DNA from: Pseudomonas fragi | GTDB taxonomy: Bacteria; Pseudomonadota; Gammaproteobacteria; Pseudomonadales; Pseudomonadaceae | DNA length: 64,000 bases | NCBI RefSeq assembly: GCF_002269505.1 | Contig: NZ_NQKQ01000004.1 | Span: 2,301-66,300, forward strand | Reading direction: 5' to 3' | Shown here: in pieces, positions 57,105 to 64,000 of the stretch | How positions within the stretch are numbered: the stretch's first letter is position 1 | Layout: the number at the start of each line of letters is the position of its first letter | Translations under genes and position numbers: made by a program | Notes under the pieces: generated by a model | What the model was told of the DNA's origin: nothing | What the model saw: only the letters and a program-made list of their open reading frames with translations | Database searches by the model: none

Positions 57105-57856
57105 GCCGAGCCCTTGTGGCGCCGCGTTAGCCATATGACTGGTGTAATGATCGCCAGCAGGCAGCCGAACACTGTTGCAGCGAAGGTTGCCTGCCAGAAC
57201 CCCAAGCGTTCCTCTGGCACCAGAAACGGCCCGAAAAACAACAGTTGCTGCTTGTCTTGAAACGCTGTGGCGGGCACAAACACCGTGGTTATCTTGTGCG
57301 GATTGTCGATTGCCGTGGTCATGCCCGGAATGCTGCTGGCGACCATTCGCCTTACCCGCGACTGGATGCTGTCGGGGTCCAGCCTGGCGTCATGTTTGAT
57401 AAACACCGAGGCAGAAGCGGGCTGGACCGCTTCGCCCGGAGCCACCCGCTCGGGAAGTACGACATGCACGCGTGCCACGATAACGCCGTCAATATTGGAC
57501 AGCGTGGCCTCAAGTTCTTGTGACAGGGCATAGATATAGCGGGCACGTTCTTCCAGTGGCGTGGAGATGACGCCTTCCTTGCGAAAAATATCGCCCAGTG
57601 TGGTACGCGTTGTTCGGGGCAGGCCAGCCGCCGTCAGCGAGTTGATGGCCCGACTGATGTCTTCTGCTTTGACGCGTATGGAAACGCCATTTTTGTTCGG
57701 GACTTTTTGGGCGGGAATCTGTTTGTCAGCCAGTTCCGCGATCACTTCATTGGCTTCCTGTTCGGAAAGCTGCCCATGGAGTTCAACTTTTTCACCACAA
57801 CCAGCGATACACAACAGGAGCATCATGAACAGGCTCTTGATCAGGCGTGGTGCCAT
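57101..57856 (-). CDS. hrcJ: HrcJ/SctJ, inner-membrane ring lipoprotein
   Basis: 251 residues of the YscJ/FliF family: lipoprotein signal with Cys20 (LLLCIAGC), ring-building domains (about 25-190, ELHGQLSEQEANEVIAELADKQI near the start, VRRMVASSIPGM near 170), and a C-terminal membrane anchor (about 222-243). With HrpQ it forms the basal ring. Coupled to hrpD. Confidence 0.96.
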   Translation of the reverse strand: MAPRLIKSLFMMLLLCIAGCGEKVELHGQLSEQEANEVIAELADKQIPAQKVPNKNGVSIRVKAEDISRAINSLTAAGLPRTTRTTLGDIFRKEGVISTPLEERARYIYALSQELEATLSNIDGVIVARVHVVLPERVAPGEAVQPASASVFIKHDARLDPDSIQSRVRRMVASSIPGMTTAIDNPHKITTVFVPATAFQDKQQLLFFGPFLVPEERLGFWQATFAATVFGCLLAIITPVIWLTRRHKGSA

Positions 57857-57864
57857 GGGGTTAC

Positions 57865-58233
57865 CTAGGAAAGATTGGTGAGTTTTTCGATGGCTTGCGA
57901 CGTCTTGCTGATCATCTTGGCGCTCAGTACGGTCTCAAGATGAAACGCCGACATGGCCCGGGTTGACTTGAGCATGTCCATGGGATCGGTGCTGGCGCTG
58001 ACCTTTTGCAGCGCGCGTGCGGCGGTATTCGAGAGTTCCTGCAAGAGCATCGAGCGCTGACCGAGAGGGTTGACCATCAAGTTCTCGGATTTAACAGTGT
58101 CAGGTTTTATAGCTGCCGCAGGAAGCAATGAGGCGTTGAACCATTTGATATCGGCTGCTTCTGGCGGGAGGAATGGCTGGGTAGAGGTGGGGGAAGGTTT
58201 AACAGCGGAGGCGGGGTGATCATGTACTTTCAT
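57865..58233 (-). CDS. hrpB: HrpB/SctI, inner rod protein
   Basis: 122 residues. Disordered, Pro-rich start; the C-terminal half is helical with the SctI pattern (LLQELSNTAARALQKVSASTDPMDMLKSTRAMSAFHLETVLSAKMISKTSQAIEKLTNL). AGAGG stands before the ATG. The inner rod joins the export gate to the pilus. Just upstream of hrcJ, as in P. syringae. Confidence 0.88.
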   Translation of the reverse strand: MKVHDHPASAVKPSPTSTQPFLPPEAADIKWFNASLLPAAAIKPDTVKSENLMVNPLGQRSMLLQELSNTAARALQKVSASTDPMDMLKSTRAMSAFHLETVLSAKMISKTSQAIEKLTNLS

Positions 58234-58294
58234 TTAAGACCTCTGACTCCGGGGTTGGCCTGAACAGTTGAATGCCTGCACGAGCGGGTCGGTA

Positions 58295-58322
58295 AATCGC
58301 CTCACCCTGAGATAAGGCGATT
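58295..58322. other. Hairpin between the 75-residue gene and hrpB
   Basis: AATCGCCT, 12-base loop, AGGCGATT. It lies just after the small gene's stop and has no T-run on the minus strand. It may protect the small-gene mRNA or reduce read-through into hrpB. Confidence 0.5.
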
Positions 58323-58330
58323 GAATAAAT

Positions 58331-58558
58331 TTAAATATTTATTTTTTTCCCATTCTCGGTCATTGCATTTATTTGTTTGATACTTGAGTCCATAACCCCA
58401 TTGAGTTGCATGGACTCGCTATCCTTGCCTCTTTTGTACATTTGGAACTGTGCATCCTCCATGCTTTTTTGACGATCATATTCTTTGACCGCCTCCAGTG
58501 GGGAGCCAGAGGAGCTACCGCCTAAGATTTGTCCGAGAAGTGGCGTGAGCATGTTCAT
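58331..58558 (-). CDS. Small type III protein, candidate pilus subunit (HrpA-like)
   Basis: 75 residues with AAGGAG seven bases before the ATG. A Gly/Ser-rich start (GQILGGSSSGSP) leads to a single long helix (about 20-70, LEAVKEYDRQKSMEDAQFQMYKRGKDSESMQLNG onward). No signal peptide. Size, a mostly helical body, and position in the first operon unit beside hrpB fit a Hrp pilin or needle subunit, and the following hairpin fits a highly expressed gene. I did not recognise it by sequence, so this is an inference. It could also be another small secreted protein. Confidence 0.55.
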   Translation of the reverse strand: MNMLTPLLGQILGGSSSGSPLEAVKEYDRQKSMEDAQFQMYKRGKDSESMQLNGVMDSSIKQINAMTENGKKINI

Positions 58559-58590
58559 TGATTATCTCCTTCTGTAACTGTTTACCAGGG

Positions 58591-58797
58591 TTAAAAAAAG
58601 ATTTTGTTTTTTGTTGTTTGCGAATTTTGCAATATGTCGGTGACGCTGGATTTTGCCTGGTTGACGGTGTTGTTTAATACGCTGCTCACCGTGTTGCCTA
58701 AGGTGCTGATAATGTTGCTGGCAATGGGCAGTACCAGAGAACTGATGGCGGGGAGTGCCAGAGAGCCAAGGGCAGGTAATGCAAGTAGGGGGAGCAT
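58591..58797 (-). CDS. Small unknown protein downstream of the hrp box
   Basis: 68 residues with AGAGG seven bases before the ATG, and first gene after a weaker hrp box. The first about 35 residues are Leu/Ala/Pro/Ser-rich and hydrophobic (ALPALGSLALPAISSLVLPI), and the rest is polar with Asn, Thr, Ser and Gln. It is not a normal Sec signal. In P. syringae the gene in this place is the pilin hrpA, so this is the rival candidate for the pilus subunit. It could equally be a membrane-active secreted peptide. Not recognised. Confidence 0.5.
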   Translation of the reverse strand: MLPLLALPALGSLALPAISSLVLPIASNIISTLGNTVSSVLNNTVNQAKSSVTDILQNSQTTKNKIFF

Positions 58798-58847
58798 ATG
58801 GAGACCTCTATGTTGTTTGCAGTGAGCCAGACAGTTGGTTCAATGCT

Positions 58848-58876
58848 TGAGTGCCCCTTTCAGTACAAACAGTTCC
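58848..58876 (-). promoter_or_regulatory. Weaker hrp box upstream of the two small genes and hrpB
   Basis: Minus strand: GGAACT, 16 bases, GCACTCA, one mismatch in each half of GGAACC-N16-CCACNNA. It ends 50 bases before the ATG at 58797. It lies just beyond the hrpS stop, in the spot where P. syringae has the hrpA promoter. Confidence 0.65.
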
Positions 58877-58888
58877 ATTGATGTGCAA

Positions 58889-59806
58889 TCAGGAAATATG
58901 CAATTGTTTCATCCTGTGATACAGCGTGCGCTTGGCAATTCCAAGCTCAAGCACAACGGCATCGATACAATATAAGTGGCGCCGTAGGGCGTCCGTGATC
59001 AGCATTTTTTCGATTTGCTGTAAACGAATTTTCAGCTTAGGGCTTGTGTCGTCATGCTCACGGGCAGCCATGCACAGTGGCGGGAGCCCAAGCACCAGAC
59101 GCTTGGCAACTGAACGCAACTCTCTAACATTGCCCGGCCAATCATGGCAAAGCATTTGTTGAAGGAGCGCTGCATCCAGTGCTGGTATAGATAAGTTGAA
59201 GTTTTGCGCTTCACTCAGAAGCAGATCCATAAACAAAGGAATAATATGTTCGCGCCGTTCGCGTAAAGGCGGTAAGTGCAAGGTCACCACATTGAGGCGG
59301 TAATACAAGTCACGTCTGAACTGACCTTGTTCGACTCGCTCCGCCAGCGAGGTTTGAGCCGAAGCGATCACGCGCATATTTACCGGTGTGAATGCTGTCG
59401 AGCCCAATCGTTCAACACCACGTGCTTCCAGTACGCGTAACAATTTGGCTTGTAAAGTCAGCGGCATACTGTCTATTTCATCCAGGTACAGAGTGCCTTT
59501 GTCAGAAGCCTCTATAAATCCCGCACGTGATTGCAGGGCACCGGTGAATGCGCCCTGGGTGACACCAAACAACTGGCTTTCTGCCAGACTCTCGGGAATG
59601 GCCGCGCAATTGAGTGCGATATAGCGACCTCGGCGTCCGGATAGGGTGTGCAACTGCTCGGCCAGCGTATCTTTACCTGTGCCTGTTTCACCATGAAGCA
59701 ATATGTCGATATTTTGTGCAGCGGCATTTCTGACAGTAGCGTGGAATTGGATCTCATCGAAAAGATCTATGTATGAAGGTTCTTTGTTCGGGCGAAAAGA
59801 TTCCAT
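58889..59806 (-). CDS. hrpS: HrpS-type sigma-54 enhancer-binding activator
   Basis: 305 residues: an AAA+ domain with Walker A GETGTGKD (39-46), the sigma-54 contact loop GAFTGA (85-90) and Walker B LYLDE (106-110), and then a short Fis-type helix-turn-helix (about 275-302, CIDAVVLELGIAKRTLYHRMKQL). No N-terminal receiver, as in HrpR and HrpS. It should open the sigma-54-type promoter of hrpL. It is the only such gene here: no hrpR partner is present. It lies on the same strand as the pilin-side operon and ends 12 bases before its hrp box. Confidence 0.94.
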   Translation of the reverse strand: MESFRPNKEPSYIDLFDEIQFHATVRNAAAQNIDILLHGETGTGKDTLAEQLHTLSGRRGRYIALNCAAIPESLAESQLFGVTQGAFTGALQSRAGFIEASDKGTLYLDEIDSMPLTLQAKLLRVLEARGVERLGSTAFTPVNMRVIASAQTSLAERVEQGQFRRDLYYRLNVVTLHLPPLRERREHIIPLFMDLLLSEAQNFNLSIPALDAALLQQMLCHDWPGNVRELRSVAKRLVLGLPPLCMAAREHDDTSPKLKIRLQQIEKMLITDALRRHLYCIDAVVLELGIAKRTLYHRMKQLHIS

Positions 59807-60040
59807 TGAATGTGCTCCCGCGCTATGTTCTCTGTGAGGGGAAGATGGCTATGAAACAGGGATAAGCAGAAATTTTTATAATATAGTTTGAAGATGTTTA
59901 CGGTTTAAACCAAGGCTTAAACTGGCCGGATGTCCTGAGTTAAGAGACACAGATACGGTAGGGATAAGTATTTATTTGCGTAGGATATTGTCCCTTGCCT
60001 CCATGGAACTCTCTTCACGGGGGCAAGGATGAACGGATGT
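59807..60040. other. Control region before hrpS and after the FUSC gene
   Basis: 234 bases with no gene. The part nearest hrpS is AT-rich, with TATATTATAA on the minus strand (about 59877-59887) as a possible -10 region and a GGTTTAAACC palindrome near 59901. An imperfect stem (CCTTGCC...GGCAAGG, about 59995-60029) lies just after the FUSC stop and may end that transcript. Confidence 0.4.
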
Positions 60041-61117
60041 TTATACGCAGGTTTCTTCAGGGTTTTTTCTGCCATCACCCTGGGTGGTGAAGCCGAAGGT
60101 CAGCAGGGCGCTTTCAACAGTGCTCAAGTGCTGCATGCACAGTTGCCACGGCCCTGATACGACATCGGCCAGTTCATCGCTGGCCACGGGGATGAGTACC
60201 GGGTGTTCATCGTCGCTGGCGATCGAGGCGCAGCCTGAGGCGACGTTTGCCAGGCGTTCGTGCAAGGAGGAGGGGGCCGGGCCCTGTTCCTTGCGCAAGG
60301 CATCGGCAAAGGCTTCGGAAAATAACAAGGAGCTGGCGTACAAACGCACGGCGTGGCGTTCGTATCGGCTGGCAATGTCCTTGACCTCCCGTGATACAAA
60401 GCGCCCGCGCAAGGTCCAGCGCGCAGTATTGCGGGCCATGCTGATGCCGTTTTCCAGAGCGATCAGGCTGTCGTGGGCCCTGGAAAATATCTGCACGGCA
60501 TTTTGCGCCTTGGCCGCGTCTTGCCCTTCAAGGGCCTGCAGGCTTTTACCGAACCCCGACGCGAGTCTTTCGAGCAAATCCTTGGCGGAGCTGTCGATAA
60601 TGCCGATCGGGTTGGGGGTGAGCAGTATCTGGCTGAAAATCAAGCCGACGCATGAGCCCACGACCACATCGAGCATGCGCACCACGCCCGCGCTTTCCGG
60701 ACCTACCGCCAGCATCAGTACTGCCGATACACCGGCCTGAATGGGGACTACGGGCCCCAGGCCGTAGAGGGCCGCAATGGCGATGGCAGAGAACGTGGCA
60801 AAGCCAATACGCACCAGCGGGTAAGCATCCGGCAACCACAAGGCGGCTTCGCCCACGATGATCCCCGTGGCGACGCCTACCATAAGGCCAACGGCCTGCT
60901 TGCCATGACTGGGCAGGCCTGGAGCCAGACACACCACGGCACTGATCGCGGCAAAGACCGGATGAATATGACCAAAGAAATGCCGGGCGATAATCCAGGC
61001 TAATGCGGCGGCGATGGCGGATGCCAGTGCATCGCGCCAGCCCAGGGACCAGCGCGATTTAACTTTTTCGATAACGGAGTCGGCGTAGCGACTGAGGGCG
61101 TTGGCGCGGGGAATCAT
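60041..61117 (-). CDS. FUSC-family inner-membrane protein (aromatic acid exporter-like)
   Basis: 358 residues with about six membrane segments in the first 175 residues (ALASAIAAALAWIIARHFFG onward), then a helical cytoplasmic domain (about 180-350). This is the half-size FUSC/ArAE layout related to AaeB. Such proteins export aromatic acids or similar compounds; the substrate here is unknown and no AaeA-like partner is adjacent. GGGAG before the ATG. It marks the end of the type III island on this side. Confidence 0.85.
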   Translation of the reverse strand: MIPRANALSRYADSVIEKVKSRWSLGWRDALASAIAAALAWIIARHFFGHIHPVFAAISAVVCLAPGLPSHGKQAVGLMVGVATGIIVGEAALWLPDAYPLVRIGFATFSAIAIAALYGLGPVVPIQAGVSAVLMLAVGPESAGVVRMLDVVVGSCVGLIFSQILLTPNPIGIIDSSAKDLLERLASGFGKSLQALEGQDAAKAQNAVQIFSRAHDSLIALENGISMARNTARWTLRGRFVSREVKDIASRYERHAVRLYASSLLFSEAFADALRKEQGPAPSSLHERLANVASGCASIASDDEHPVLIPVASDELADVVSGPWQLCMQHLSTVESALLTFGFTTQGDGRKNPEETCV

Positions 61118-61209
61118 TGATGCTCCCGATCATGAGGTGATATGGCGTTAACCATAGACCTTTGTTGCGGCCCGGAGTGCGTAATGCCCGGCGCAACAAA
61201 CGGCGGGCC

Positions 61210-61239
61210 AAAAAAAACCGCGCCAGGGCGCGGTTTTTT
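61210..61239 (-). terminator. Terminator after ychF
   Basis: The stem AACCGCGCC/GGCGCGGTT has an A-run on its left, which is the T-run on the minus strand. It lies 15 bases after the ychF stop. Confidence 0.9.
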
Positions 61240-61253
61240 ATACGTGTGGTGTA

Positions 61254-62354
61254 TTACACGTTGAAACGGAAGTGCAGGACGTCACCGTCTTTAACGATGT
61301 ATTCCTTGCCTTCCAGACGCCATTTACCGGCTTCTTTCGCGCCCGCTTCCCCGTTGAACTTGATGAAGTCGTCGTAGGCGACCACTTCAGCACGGATAAA
61401 GCCTTTTTCGAAGTCGGTGTGGATCACGCCGGCTGCCTGTGGGGCGGTAGCACCTACTTTTACAGTCCAGGCGCGAACTTCCTGCACGCCGGCGGTGAAG
61501 TAGGTTTGCAGGTCGAGCATTTCGTAACCGGCACGAATCACACGGTTAAGACCCGGCTCTTCAAGGCCCAGGGCCTCCAGGAACATGTCTTTTTCTTCGC
61601 CGTCATCCAGCTCGGCGATTTCTGCTTCGATCTTGTTGCAGACCGGAACAACGATGGCGCCTTCTTCTTCAGCGATAGCCAGTACCACGTCCAGCAACGG
61701 GTTGTTCTCGAAACCGTCTTCAGCCACGTTGGCGATGTACATCACCGGCTTGGTGGTCAGCAGGTGGAAGCCCTTGATGATTTGTTTCTCATCGGCGTCC
61801 ATGTTCTTGATCAGGCTGCGTGCCGGCTTGCCCAAGGTGAAGTGGGCGATCAGCTGTTCCAGCAGGGCTTTTTGAGCCACGGCTTCCTTGTCACCGCCTT
61901 TGGCGTTACGCGCGACTTTCTGCAGTTGCTTCTCGCAGCTGTCGAGGTCGGCGAAGATCAGCTCAAGGTCGATGATTTCGATGTCACGTTTCGGGTCAAC
62001 GCTGTTGGAAACGTGAATCACGTTTTCGTCTTCAAAGCAGCGCACTACGTGAGCGATAGCATCGGTTTCACGGATGTTGGCCAAAAACTTGTTGCCCAGG
62101 CCTTCGCCTTTCGATGCGCCAGCCACCAGGCCTGCGATGTCGACGAATTCCATGGTGGTCGGCAAGATGCGCTGCGGCTTGACGATGGCAGCCAGCGCGT
62201 CCAGACGTGGGTCGGGCATCGGCACGATACCGGTGTTCGGCTCGATCGTGCAGAAGGGGAAGTTCTCGGCCGCGATACCGGATTTGGTAAGGGCGTTGAA
62301 CAGGGTGGACTTGCCGACGTTAGGCAGGCCGACGATGCCGCAGTTGAATCCCAT
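61254..62354 (-). CDS. ychF: YchF/Ola1-family ribosome-binding ATPase
   Basis: 366 residues from ATG 62354; the longer frame to 62420 would overlap pth and lacks support. Nucleotide-binding loop GLPNVGKST (9-17), followed by [10 protein letters not shown] and the DIAGL region (about 70). The C-terminal TGS domain ends in [17 protein letters not shown]. Binds the ribosome and is redox- and stress-related; prefers ATP over GTP in this family. Downstream of pth, as in many gammaproteobacteria. Confidence 0.97.
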   Translation of the reverse strand: MGFNCGIVGLPNVGKSTLFNALTKSGIAAENFPFCTIEPNTGIVPMPDPRLDALAAIVKPQRILPTTMEFVDIAGLVAGASKGEGLGNKFLANIRETDAIAHVVRCFEDENVIHVSNSVDPKRDIEIIDLELIFADLDSCEKQLQKVARNAKGGDKEAVAQKALLEQLIAHFTLGKPARSLIKNMDADEKQIIKGFHLLTTKPVMYIANVAEDGFENNPLLDVVLAIAEEEGAIVVPVCNKIEAEIAELDDGEEKDMFLEALGLEEPGLNRVIRAGYEMLDLQTYFTAGVQEVRAWTVKVGATAPQAAGVIHTDFEKGFIRAEVVAYDDFIKFNGEAGAKEAGKWRLEGKEYIVKDGDVLHFRFNV

Positions 62355-62377
62355 GGTGTTTCCCCTCGGAAAAAGAG

Positions 62378-62962
62378 TCAGGCCTTCTGGCTGTGCAGGT
62401 TTTTCATCGCACGGTTCCATTCCCCGGCGAGGATATCCGGCAGCACGCCGAGGGCAAAATCGATGCTGGCGTCCAGTTTTTCCTGTTCGGCGCGTGGCGC
62501 ACGACCGAGGACAAAGTTGGACACCATGCTGGCGACGCCCGGGTGGCCAATGCCAAGCCGCAGACGGTAGAAATCTTTGTTGTTCCCCAGTTGCGCGATG
62601 ATGTCGCGCAATCCGTTGTGACCTCCGTGGCCGCCGCCCAGCTTGAGCTTGGCAACGCCTGGCGGGAGGTCGAGTTCGTCGTGGGCCACCAATATGGATT
62701 CCGGCGCAATACGGTAGAAACCGGCAAGCGCCGCAACGGCCTGGCCGCTTCGGTTCATATAGGTGGTGGGAATCAACAGACGAACATCCTGACCCTGGTG
62801 GCTGAAACGCCCGGTCAGGCCAAAATATTTGCGATCAGCAACAAGGTTTACCCCGTTTGCCGACGCGAGACGCTCAACAAAAAGGGCCCCTGCGTTATGC
62901 CGGGTCTGTTCGTATTCGGTGCCTGGATTTCCCAGGCCAACGATCAGTTTTATGGCGGTCAC
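62378..62962 (-). CDS. pth: Peptidyl-tRNA hydrolase
   Basis: 194 residues with VGLGNPG at the start, catalytic His22 in TRHNAG, and family blocks [13 protein letters not shown] (about 90) and [13 protein letters not shown] (about 108). Frees tRNA from stalled peptidyl-tRNA. Lies between rplY and ychF on the same strand, the usual order. Confidence 0.97.
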   Translation of the reverse strand: MTAIKLIVGLGNPGTEYEQTRHNAGALFVERLASANGVNLVADRKYFGLTGRFSHQGQDVRLLIPTTYMNRSGQAVAALAGFYRIAPESILVAHDELDLPPGVAKLKLGGGHGGHNGLRDIIAQLGNNKDFYRLRLGIGHPGVASMVSNFVLGRAPRAEQEKLDASIDFALGVLPDILAGEWNRAMKNLHSQKA

Positions 62963-62995
62963 GACAAGGGCCCTTCTATGGAGTTGTGGATAACA

Positions 62996-63018
62996 TCGCC
63001 GCTAACGGTTAGCGGCGA
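62996..63018. other. Perfect 11-base inverted repeat between rplY and pth
   Basis: TCGCCGCTAAC, one base, GTTAGCGGCGA. It sits in the 166-base rplY-pth gap and may be a hairpin that partly separates the two genes. A DnaA-box-like TTATCCACA (minus, 62985-62993) lies next to it. No gene in the gap. Confidence 0.45.
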
Positions 63019-63128
63019 AAACGGACAAAAAAGCGGGTTTACATGAGTAAACTTCGCGATCTTGTCCGCTTTACTCGCTGCGTGTTAGCTCGCGATGTTT
63101 CTCAAGACTCCAACTACAGAGTAATGAA

Positions 63129-63716
63129 TTACTCTGCTGCTTCTGGTGCAACACGTGGAGCGTGAACGTTGGCTACTGCCAGGTCGTTACCGTGTGCCAG
63201 AGCTACGAACTCAACGCCTTTAGGAGCGGTGATGTCCGACAGGTGAATGATCGAGCCAACTTCGGCGTTAGCCAGGTCAACTTCGATGAATTCAGGCAGG
63301 TCTTTTGGCAGGCAGGAAACTTCGATGTCTGCAACAACGTGCGAGATCTCGCCGCCTTTCTTGATCGGAGCCGCTTCACCAACAAAGTGAACTGGAACGA
63401 TTGCAGTCAGCTTTTGACCAGCAACAACGCGTACGAAGTCAGCGTGCATCACGTGGCCTTTAGCCGGGTGACGTTGCAGAGCTTTGATGATCACGTTTTG
63501 CTTAACGCCGCCAACGGTCAGTTCGATAACGTGGCTGTAAGCAGCTTCGTTTTCGAGCAGTTTGGCAACTTCTTTAGCCAGCATGCTGATGGATTCAGGG
63601 GCTTTTTCGCCACCGTAAACTACAGCTGGAACCAGGCTTGCGAGACGACGCAGGCGGCGGCTCGCACCTTTCCCCAGGTCGGAACGCACTTCAGCATTCA
63701 GAGTAAAATCGTTCAT
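63129..63716 (-). CDS. rplY: 50S ribosomal protein L25/general stress protein Ctc
   Basis: 195 residues from ATG 63716 with GGAG upstream; the frame opens further up but that part crosses the prs terminator. The N-terminal L25 domain ([14 protein letters not shown], about 11-24) binds 5S rRNA, and the C-terminal TL5/Ctc domain (about 95-180) makes it the long form. Between prs and pth. Confidence 0.96.
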   Translation of the reverse strand: MNDFTLNAEVRSDLGKGASRRLRRLASLVPAVVYGGEKAPESISMLAKEVAKLLENEAAYSHVIELTVGGVKQNVIIKALQRHPAKGHVMHADFVRVVAGQKLTAIVPVHFVGEAAPIKKGGEISHVVADIEVSCLPKDLPEFIEVDLANAEVGSIIHLSDITAPKGVEFVALAHGNDLAVANVHAPRVAPEAAE

Positions 63717-63781
63717 GTTGTATCTCCAAAATAACCACATCCGCCCTGACGTTTGCGACCAGCGCCATGGACGGTATGGGC

Positions 63782-63824
63782 AAAAAAGCCCCGCCCCAAC
63801 GGATTGCTGGGGCGGGGCGCTTTT
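63782..63824 (-). terminator. Terminator after prs
   Basis: The 10-base stem GCCCCGCCCC/GGGGCGGGGC has an A-run on the left, which is the T-run on the minus strand. It lies 32 bases after the prs stop. Confidence 0.92.
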
Positions 63825-63855
63825 CGTCAGCAGAAGTCCTGAAAGGGCAGGGCCC

Positions 63856-64000
63856 TTAGCGGAACATCGCGCTGATCGATTCTTCGTTGCTGATGCGGCG
63901 AACCGCTTCAGCCACAACCGGTGCGATATCCAACTGGCGGATACGCGAACAGGCTTGTGCGGCAGCGGACAGCGGAATGGTGTTAGTCACCACCAGCTCA
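63856..64000 (-). CDS. prs: Ribose-phosphate pyrophosphokinase, 3' end (partial)
   Basis: The last 47 codons or so, running off the window. The translated end, with [10 protein letters not shown] near the edge and [15 protein letters not shown] at the stop, is the Prs C-terminus. Makes PRPP from ribose-5-phosphate and ATP for nucleotide, His and Trp synthesis. Confidence 0.95.
   Translation of the reverse strand, partial: ELVVTNTIPLSAAAQACSRIRQLDIAPVVAEAVRRISNEESISAMFR

Noticed and set aside
61272..62570. Long plus-strand open frame opposite ychF and pth
   Set aside because: Shadow of two well-known conserved genes on the other strand.

Overview
The window is chromosomal DNA of a Pseudomonas, most likely of the fluorescens lineage. 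This rests on the 23S-5S rRNA end of an rrn operon, the order prs-rplY-pth-ychF, a can-rimI-holD-mksFEB block, a Pseudomonas-type REPIN, and the protein sequences. From memory, both outer blocks match a conserved stretch of the P. aeruginosa chromosome (roughly PA4670 to PA4690). The middle of the window is accessory DNA placed between them.

Layout. 1-3260: 23S and 5S rRNA and a terminator. 3.4-7.0 kb: a lipid-transport operon (two half-size PqiA/LetA membrane proteins and a six-domain MCE protein). 7.0-11.8 kb (minus): the MksFEB condensin operon. 11.9-14.4 kb: holD, rimI, an acidic small protein, carbonic anhydrase and a REPIN. 14.5-18.4 kb: a short-chain fatty acid transporter, a soluble PAS-PAS chemoreceptor-like protein (BdlA-like) and a DyP peroxidase. 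18.5-33.3 kb: an adhesion module. A chaperone-usher fimbrial operon (minus) is flanked by two RcsC-like hybrid kinases, with an EAL response regulator and two RcsB-like regulators. This resembles the Roc/Pvr-Rcs control of cup fimbriae in P. aeruginosa. 33.4-38.0 kb: an FAD oxidase, tRNA-Phe, a cupin, a HigBA-like toxin-antitoxin pair, tRNA-Met and an Fsr-type efflux pump. 38.1-59.8 kb: a complete, compact Hrp1-type type III secretion system. 60.0-64.0 kb: a FUSC protein, ychF, pth, rplY and the 3' end of prs.

The type III island is the most interesting part. It holds hrpL (ECF sigma), hrpJ-hrcV-hrpQ-hrcN-hrpO-hrpP-hrcQ-hrcR-hrcS-hrcT-hrcU, one AvrE-family effector, hrpT-hrcC-hrpF-hrpE-hrpD-hrcJ-hrpB on the opposite strand, two tiny secreted-subunit candidates, and hrpS. 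The control circuit can be read from the DNA. A sigma-54-type GG-N10-GC promoter lies before hrpL, so HrpS plus sigma-54 should make HrpL. Three good hrp boxes (GGAACC-N15/16-CCACNNA) lie before hrpJ, avrE and hrpF, and a weaker one lies before the tiny pilin-like genes. The three strong boxes are each about 28-31 bases from the chosen start codon. The island lacks recognisable hrpR, hrpG, hrpV, hrpK, hrpZ/hrpW and the effector's chaperone. hrcQ is one unsplit gene with a well-placed internal start for its C-terminal domain. The effector lacks most of the N-terminal region found in plant-pathogen AvrE/DspE proteins.

All functions are inferred from reading sequence and remembered family features; no database search was run.
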